The notes beneath the pieces are model-generated. The model saw only the letters and a program-made list of their open reading frames with translations, was not told the DNA's origin and did not search any database. Position numbers and translations under genes: made by a program. Source: Vandiemenella viatica (taxonomy: Eukaryota; Arthropoda; Insecta; Orthoptera; Morabidae). Taken from it: 64,000 nucleotides of DNA. Each line of letters starts with the position of its first letter. Within the stretch, counting starts at the first letter, position 1. Where the stretch lies: the NCBI GenBank assembly GCA_031002005.1, contig JARYHS010009186.1, positions 254,725,199 to 254,789,198 on the forward strand, given 5' to 3'. Below, one piece after another: positions 57,885-64,000 of this stretch.

Positions 57885-58965
57885 TTTATTTTGAATGAAA
57901 CATCTTCATATACACCCTGCAATTCACAATTTAAATGTTAATGGCAGAGGGTGCTGTGCATCAGAATTAATCTCTTCTCCATGTATTCCAATCCTGAATA
58001 ACACGAGGGAAGAAACAATTCATATAAGCATCAGTGTGGCACCTTATTTTTATAATCTTATCTTTCCTGTCGTTGCGACCCAAATAGATTGTATGTTGAT
58101 GGACAAAGTATTAAATTGCACTCGTAAGTGAAAGTGGGTGTGCGAAGATTACCAATAAGTTCAAATGAATCATCTGTCCACCAGGGAATCTGAGCTCAAT
58201 ATACTAATCAATTCTGTGATGCTTTTATAAGAACTGTAGCAAGCAGTCACAAATAGAGTGGCACTTCTCTGTAGTTTCTTCATACTGTCATTCGGTCCCT
58301 TGTGAAATGGATCCGAAACGCCACAAGAGTAGTCGAAATATGGATGCAGGAGAATTTTGTATGTTATCTCCTTTGTTTATGCATTACAATTTTTCAAGAT
58401 TCAACCTATGAATTGCAGCCTAGAATTAGCTCTATGACCGATTCAATGTGCGAGTCCCATTTCATGTTTCTTTGCACTGTTAGGCCCAAATACTTCACAG
58501 AATTGGCCATATCAATAACTGATCTGTTTACTTTTTATTTCTGAATTAATGGATTCTTTTTGCTAGTAATGCACATTGCATTGCAATTTTTTAGAATTTG
58601 GGGTAAGTTGCCATTCATCGCACCATGCCGAAATAACATCCAAATCGTGCTGAATTTCTAAGCAATTCCTCACTTCCCTACAGATGACCACATCAGCAAA
58701 CAATCTCAATCTGCTATTCACGTTGTCATTTTAAAAATTAAGGATTGGTCCTATTATACTTCCTTGAGGTACTTCCGATGTAACATCTACATTAGAAGAG
58801 GCTTCTCCTTCAATGACATACAGCAACCGACCAATTGGAAAATCTTTTATACATTATCAAAGCTGACCTGATATACGGTATGCTTGAATGTATATAAAAG
58901 TTGGTTGTGTGGGACAGAGTCAAAGGCTTTCTGAAAATCAAATAAAAAATAAAAAAATGCATTAA
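57885..58965 (-). mobile_element. LINE-C: CR1/Jockey-type non-LTR retrotransposon, degraded RT, in intron
   Basis: Read on the minus strand this region gives, in order, DFQKAFDSVPHNQLL (RT domain with the first catalytic Asp), VPQGSIIGPIL (the conserved GxPQGSxLGPxL block, here VPQGS), RLFADVVIC (equivalent to the FADD box, second Asp replaced by Val), then KYLGLTV, and finally FFPRVIQDWN near the C-terminus. Several stops and frameshifts separate these blocks, so no intact ORF remains. The loss of the FADD Asp and the stops mark it as dead. It lies antisense to the host gene inside a 3-kb intron. Clade within the CR1/Jockey group is uncertain. Confidence 0.85.
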
Positions 58966-60149
58966 CTTGTGAACATGCATCAATAACATTTGTGATGTCA
59001 TGTTTAAATAGGGCCCGCTGTGTTACACATGATCTTTTCTTTGAAATCTTTTTAAGTTCAGTGTAATAAAATTGTTGACCTCTAGAAAATTCCTAATAAT
59101 TGCTCTATAACTTTGCTGTAACATATGTTTGTAGTAAATTCCAATAAAAACTATGATACAGGAAGAAACTACTACTTATCACAGTTGACAATAGGACAGC
59201 ATTGATGCACGAGTCGATTTGTCATAAGCAAAGCACTTTAATTACCAACAGTGAACTAATTTCCTAAAAAAGAATATGGTGTGCACAGGATGGGAGTGGA
59301 ATGCAATCTGCCGCAAATTGTGTCACTTAAAAAGTGTCATGAATTGAGTTGGATTTGAAAATTGGCAGCTAGAATTATACAGTTGGTCTCAGAACTGAAG
59401 AGAAAATAATTGAGCTTTGTAAACCATTTGACATCTTGCACATCTGTGTGGTACAAGTAGTTTGTTACTATTTTTTAAAAAATGCATGAAGTATTGCGCA
59501 TCTATTGTCGATGCATTTATATAATGGATATGTGCTGCTGAACTAAGATAATTATACATGTAAACAAAAAGTATATATAAATAATTAGAGCCAATATATG
59601 TATATATGTGTAACGGAATAAAGAAGCATGTATACAATAAAGCAGAGATATTTGGAAAAGTCACAACTGATTAGTGGTGGTTAAAAAATGTGCATTAAAT
59701 TTTGGTGGGAAAAGGAGGAAACATGAATGGACAATGAACATTCTTAAGCTGAGATTTTGTGCTGGTATGCCAGTTGTAATTGTTAGAGGTCACAGAAACT
59801 TCTGCTGTTGGGTTGGAGTCTATCACATGCGTACTGAGACAGGAATAGTACCGAGGGAGATGCCATGAGCAGCAGTTGGTGAGAATTTTTGATGAATTTT
59901 GTTTATCATCTTTCATTCTAATAAATACTTGATTTGTGGACACAACTATGTAGGAAGTGATACAATAGTTAAAAGTTCACTGGTATTTGACAGTTTCACA
60001 AGTTGTACATTTCTTGGTGGGAAAGGTGTTGTGGGATTAGTGAAGGTGGTGGAAATATGGTGCATGTTGTACATCTCGGTAACATGGGGAGGAACTATGA
60101 GACTATTGTGTGGGATGAAGAGATTAGTATCTGTGGTTAGGGAGGTTTG

Positions 60150-60560
60150 CTGAAGCACGCCGTGAAAAAGGCAGGGGCAATTCTGGGGAGAAGGGTTTTC
60201 ATTTCAGTGCAGGCTTGGAGTAAATCATAGCCCTTCTGTGTAACATAATTGGATTCTAAGCCTGGAAAATACTGTCGCCATGATTGGGGTTTGGTTGGTG
60301 TTGGAAGGGTTGGGGTGATTGTTTGGTTATGCTGGTAGCAATGTCATGGGAAACCCTGTTTGTGTGCTAGACCTGATAGGTGATTGTGGGATATCAAGGC
60401 TTGGAGGCTGTTTTGTAGTATTGTTTGATGGACTGCAGGGCAGAGCAGGGAGGTAGTGTTTGGAGTGAGGTGGCAACTGTCGAAGTGGAGGGTGGTTGGC
60501 TTGGTGTGGACTGAGGTGTAGAGGTGGCCATTGGAGTAGCTCACATCCAGGGAAATGGCC
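60150..60560 (-). mobile_element. possible Penelope-like or related RT relic in intron
   Basis: The minus strand has a 66-codon frame containing NGHLYTSVHTKPTTLHFDSCH. This resembles the KPTxxHxYLHxxSCHP segment near the end of Penelope-like reverse transcriptases. The stretch beyond it is interrupted. Resemblance is by eye only and short. Confidence 0.35.
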
Positions 60561-60686
60561 TAGATGTGAGGTTAGGATGTATTTAATTTGTTAATATAAA
60601 GTGGTTCCGGTGTATTCAATACTTAGATCAGATGAAATATTTCTTTTTGTATAATTTCAGTGATAACTGTATTTTTTTTCTTTCAG

Positions 60687-60867
60687 GTTTCGTCTCACCT
60701 ATAGGCTAATTCTCCGGGAGAAGGAACTGCATTTTAACATAGGAATTTATAATCCTAGCAAAGACCTTACTTTCAGTTTCAATTTGCTTCTGCATACTTA
60801 CTTCAAAGTTCCTGACGTGAGACGCTGTCAAATTACAGGTCTTCATGGCTGTACATTCATAGACAAG
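60687..60867 (+). CDS. glucose-6-phosphate 1-epimerase, internal exon 3 of 3 seen
   Basis: Seen: polypyrimidine-rich acceptor ending ttttctttcag, 181 coding bases, donor gtaata. The leading G completes Pro with the CC of the previous exon, then 60 codons run without a stop from FRLTYRLILREKELHFNIGI to GLHGCTFIDK, ending in phase 0. LLLHTYFKVPDVRR carries the second active-site His expected of hexose-6-phosphate mutarotases (inferred by family alignment from memory). GLxGxxFIDK is the conserved segment that precedes the catalytic Asp. The last exon or exons, with the catalytic Asp and Glu and the stop codon, are not visible: they lie in the N gap at 62334-63333 or beyond the window. Together the three exons give about 132 residues of a protein usually 270-300 long. 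Confidence 0.95.
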
Positions 60868-61646
60868 GTAATAAACGTTTTTGTGTTTATTGTGTGTGTG
60901 AAGGTTGGGCAATTTCTTTAAATATTTTTATTTTTGTTGATGGCTGCATTGTAAAACTACTTTTTGTGTGTTACGCTACAGATACAACATTTTTTTTTTT
61001 ACATAAATAGGTATCACACTTGTCAAACTTTTGTTCCCTGTAACTTGTTTAATACCCACTGGTTAATCACTTTTGATATTATGCTTTATTGTATGGTTAA
61101 TTTTCAGTAGCTTCAATAATTTATTGGCACACACTAATTGTTTTGCAACCAAATTGCCATGTGGTGTTTAAGTTATAATTCAGTAATGATGTATTGCCAC
61201 CTTTGTACAGTCAGCTTACAGTCTCTAAAAGTGCAGAGGTTAATTTCAATTCCCTAGAAATCAAGCATTTTATGATTGGTTATATTGCGCTCATGTATTT
61301 CTAGTAGTTATGGCATTGTAGACCTATAAACTCTCTCATACCATTTTCTTATCAACTACTTCAACAAACTTGTACGTAATGGTAAAATTTCCACTACTGT
61401 CTTATTCACCTGCAATTTTTGTGGAAAGGAAAGAGAAAATATACTAACCACTCACCAAAGTTAAAGTAAAGAGTGCATCAGCAAAAAAAAAAAAACTTCA
61501 GACACAAAATCTTTATGAAAATAGAAATGTAAATTGGCCCATGCATACTCCAGCTGTCAACATCTTGTTGCTGCATAGGCCAGGTATAGTTTATCTTCCC
61601 TTTTCATGTAAGATTATGTACAATTTCATGCTCTTGGGAAAAAAAG

Positions 61647-61835
61647 AGAGCAAGCCTGCTAATTGAGTGATAGCCTTTAGTCATAGCATTAGGGACAATG
61701 TAAGTTTGATCCACATTGCAACCATATAGGCTTTCATTGATTTCTCAAAATCATTCCAGGTGAATGCTGGAATGTTTCATTGAGAAGGCCATACCTCATG
61801 TCCATTACATTCATTATCCTCAATCCACTTATGAC
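61647..61835 (+). mobile_element. SINE-1-like copy, heavily decayed
   Basis: The body words tctcaaaatcattccaggtg and gaatgctggaatgtttc follow SINE-1. The head has lost its boxes. It lies downstream of the third epimerase exon. Confidence 0.6.
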
Positions 61836-62056
61836 TCTGATGATTGGTGTTGATAAATCATACAACTTTAAGGGGAAGAGAAAACTAAAAGTGTATTTCT
61901 GCTCATTATTTAGTGCTGGAATACACAAAACTTTAGGTAGAAGATAAAATATTTGCTAGAGGCCCTGAGGTGGGTCCACAGAGCTTGTAGATGTTTTCCT
62001 TGACTTGTGTTGATGTTTCTTTAAGGATAGTGTCTAGCCCACAGTCACTCCATCGT

Positions 62057-62333
62057 ACGAGGGCCGTTCAATAAATAATGCCCCAAAGTTGTTCTTCTAG
62101 GTACTTCAAGTTCAGGGTTTCTCCTCCAGGTGGACGAAGTTTCAGATCATCCCAACAGATGGCAGAGTTGTAGTGAATTTTCAAAACGGTGTATGTTAGT
62201 GATTCACGTTACAAACAGCGAGCAGTGATTGGGTTCTTGATTGCAGAGAAAGAAACTGTGTGAAATATCCATAAACGTTTGTGTGCAGTGTATGGAGATT
62301 GTGCAGTCGATAGGAGCACTGTCGGGAGATGGG
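62057..62333 (+). mobile_element. mariner-type element, 5' end cut by assembly gap
   Basis: Begins gagggccgttcaataaataa, a common mariner terminal sequence. After an untranslated leader the frame reads QRAVIGFLIAEKETV, an in-frame TGA at about 62259-62261, then NIHKRLCAVYGDCAVDRSTV and GRW, the N-terminal helix-turn-helix of mariner transposases. The rest would lie in the N gap. Confidence 0.8.
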
Positions 62334-63333
62334 NNNNNNNNNNNNNNNNNNNNNNNNNNNNNNNNNNNNNNNNNNNNNNNNNNNNNNNNNNNNNNNNNNN
62401 NNNNNNNNNNNNNNNNNNNNNNNNNNNNNNNNNNNNNNNNNNNNNNNNNNNNNNNNNNNNNNNNNNNNNNNNNNNNNNNNNNNNNNNNNNNNNNNNNNNN
62501 NNNNNNNNNNNNNNNNNNNNNNNNNNNNNNNNNNNNNNNNNNNNNNNNNNNNNNNNNNNNNNNNNNNNNNNNNNNNNNNNNNNNNNNNNNNNNNNNNNNN
62601 NNNNNNNNNNNNNNNNNNNNNNNNNNNNNNNNNNNNNNNNNNNNNNNNNNNNNNNNNNNNNNNNNNNNNNNNNNNNNNNNNNNNNNNNNNNNNNNNNNNN
62701 NNNNNNNNNNNNNNNNNNNNNNNNNNNNNNNNNNNNNNNNNNNNNNNNNNNNNNNNNNNNNNNNNNNNNNNNNNNNNNNNNNNNNNNNNNNNNNNNNNNN
62801 NNNNNNNNNNNNNNNNNNNNNNNNNNNNNNNNNNNNNNNNNNNNNNNNNNNNNNNNNNNNNNNNNNNNNNNNNNNNNNNNNNNNNNNNNNNNNNNNNNNN
62901 NNNNNNNNNNNNNNNNNNNNNNNNNNNNNNNNNNNNNNNNNNNNNNNNNNNNNNNNNNNNNNNNNNNNNNNNNNNNNNNNNNNNNNNNNNNNNNNNNNNN
63001 NNNNNNNNNNNNNNNNNNNNNNNNNNNNNNNNNNNNNNNNNNNNNNNNNNNNNNNNNNNNNNNNNNNNNNNNNNNNNNNNNNNNNNNNNNNNNNNNNNNN
63101 NNNNNNNNNNNNNNNNNNNNNNNNNNNNNNNNNNNNNNNNNNNNNNNNNNNNNNNNNNNNNNNNNNNNNNNNNNNNNNNNNNNNNNNNNNNNNNNNNNNN
63201 NNNNNNNNNNNNNNNNNNNNNNNNNNNNNNNNNNNNNNNNNNNNNNNNNNNNNNNNNNNNNNNNNNNNNNNNNNNNNNNNNNNNNNNNNNNNNNNNNNNN
63301 NNNNNNNNNNNNNNNNNNNNNNNNNNNNNNNNN
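62334..63333. other. assembly gap of exactly 1000 N
   Basis: A fixed-length run of N, a scaffold spacer of unknown true size. The open frames spanning it are artefacts. Part of the epimerase gene's last exons could lie in it or further downstream. Confidence 0.99.
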
Positions 63334-63945
63334 AAATATAAAAATGGGATTGGATGCAATAGGAGAAGTAAGTGAATTCTGCTACTTGGGAAGCAAAATT
63401 AAAACCGATAGCCGAAGCAAGAATGATGTTAAAAGCAGAATAGCACTAGCAAAAAGAGCCTTTATGAAAAAGAGAAATCTTTTAGTTTCAAATGTTTATA
63501 TAGGACTCGAAAAGAACTTTTTTAGAACTCTGTGTGTGGAGCACAGCTCTTTATGGTAGCGAAGCATGGATCTTAGGAATATCAGAAAGACAGAAAATTG
63601 AAGCATTTGAAATATGGTACTACAGAAGAATGCTGAAAATTAAGTGGACAGACAAAGTACGAAATGAACGAGTTTTGGAAATGATGGATGAGGAAAGAAG
63701 TTTGTGGAAGAAGCTTACAGAAAAAAGAGACAGGCTGGTAGGTCATATTTTGAGACATGCTGGATTGGTTAATTTGTTAGTGGAGGGAACAGTCGAAGGT
63801 AAGAACTGCAGAGGAAGACAGGGATTAGAATATATGAAACAGATAATTGAGGACGTGGGTTGTATGGGGTATGTAGAGATGAAAAGGTTGGCACAAGATA
63901 GGAAGGGATGGAGGATTGCATCAAACCAGTCGAAAGACTGATGAC
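63334..63945 (+). mobile_element. LINE-B 3' half, best-preserved C-terminus
   Basis: First frame: GEVSEFCYLGSKIKTDSRSK, then NDVKSRIALAKRAFMKKRNL, LVSNVYIGLEK. After a frameshift near 63530 a 135-codon frame gives WSTALYGSEAWILGISERQK, IEAFEIWYYRRMLKIKW, RDRLVGHILRHAGLVNLLVE, LAQDRKGWRIASNQ and a stop, followed by the 3' end agactgatgacagcc. This is the C-terminal part of an RTE/BovB-like APE-type retrotransposon, 5' truncated or hidden by the gap. Confidence 0.88.
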
Positions 63946-64000
63946 AGCCAAAAATGAAAAAAGAAAACAGGTTTGCGAGCCTGATTTATAAAATTTCTGT

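Larger units (their letters stand above)
57631..60686 (+). other. intron of the epimerase gene carrying retroelement insertions
   Basis: Begins gtgagt and ends tttcag. It holds an antisense LINE-C copy (57885-58965) and a weak Penelope-like relic (about 60150-60560). The remainder, about 59000-60150, is AT-rich with several short open frames on both strands that resemble nothing I recognise. Confidence 0.85.

Noticed and set aside
59389..60158. Several 60-90 codon frames in the third-exon intron region
   Set aside because: No domain recognised, frames on opposite strands overlap, and the sequence is intronic.
62196..63559. Frames of over 340 codons across the N gap
   Set aside because: Artefacts of translating N as X. 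Only the real mariner and LINE-B ends are reported.

Overview
This is a eukaryotic, intron-bearing, AT-rich window with very few genes. It is most likely from a large, repeat-rich arthropod (insect) genome: there is one spliced gene with long introns, many degraded LINE, tRNA-SINE, hAT, piggyBac, mariner, PIF/Harbinger-like and Penelope-like pieces, a satellite array, and a 1000-base N scaffold gap. I cannot name the species. There are no bacterial features, operons, CRISPR arrays or convincing RNA genes. Almost every short open frame is spurious or a transposon relic.

Gene: three consecutive plus-strand coding exons (56346-56404, 57474-57630, 60687-60867) encode the middle of a glucose-6-phosphate 1-epimerase (galactose-mutarotase fold). 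Phases join exactly and the splice sites are canonical. The first and last exons were not found in the window.

Layout. 0-10 kb: mariner-like relic, MITE composite near 4.2-4.7 kb, SINE with perfect target duplication at 5.3 kb, foldback MITE at 7.7-8.2 kb, LINE/SINE scraps. 10.7-12.5 kb: satellite with strictly alternating 168/166-bp monomers. 13.5-24.6 kb: 1.3-kb element with 23-bp terminal inverted repeats, a 70-bp hAT midget, LINE composite, a probable hAT carrying a long hairpin (18.8-20.8 kb), tandem LINE 3' ends, two PIF/Harbinger-like MITEs. 24.9-27.2 kb: diverged tandem duplication, then a LINE split by a PIF/Harbinger-like MITE. 29.9-35.0 kb: a 1.4-kb hAT with subterminal repeats, a second copy of the LINE composite, a 393-bp hAT MITE. 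35.3-40.4 kb: GC-rich patch and a deep nest (LINE-B broken by LINE-A and by a DNA-transposon cluster including hAT and piggyBac relics). 40.5-56.1 kb: hairpins, SINEs, LINE fragments, hAT MITE, foldback element invaded by a SINE, two abutting MITEs, an inverted Penelope-like pair with hammerhead-like motifs, LINE-A. 56.3-61 kb: the epimerase exons, with LINE-C antisense in an intron. 62-64 kb: mariner 5' end, N gap, LINE-B 3' part.

The family names LINE-A to LINE-F, LINE-R and SINE-1 are local labels. Superfamily assignments rest on motifs, terminal repeats and target-site duplications read by eye; no database search was run.
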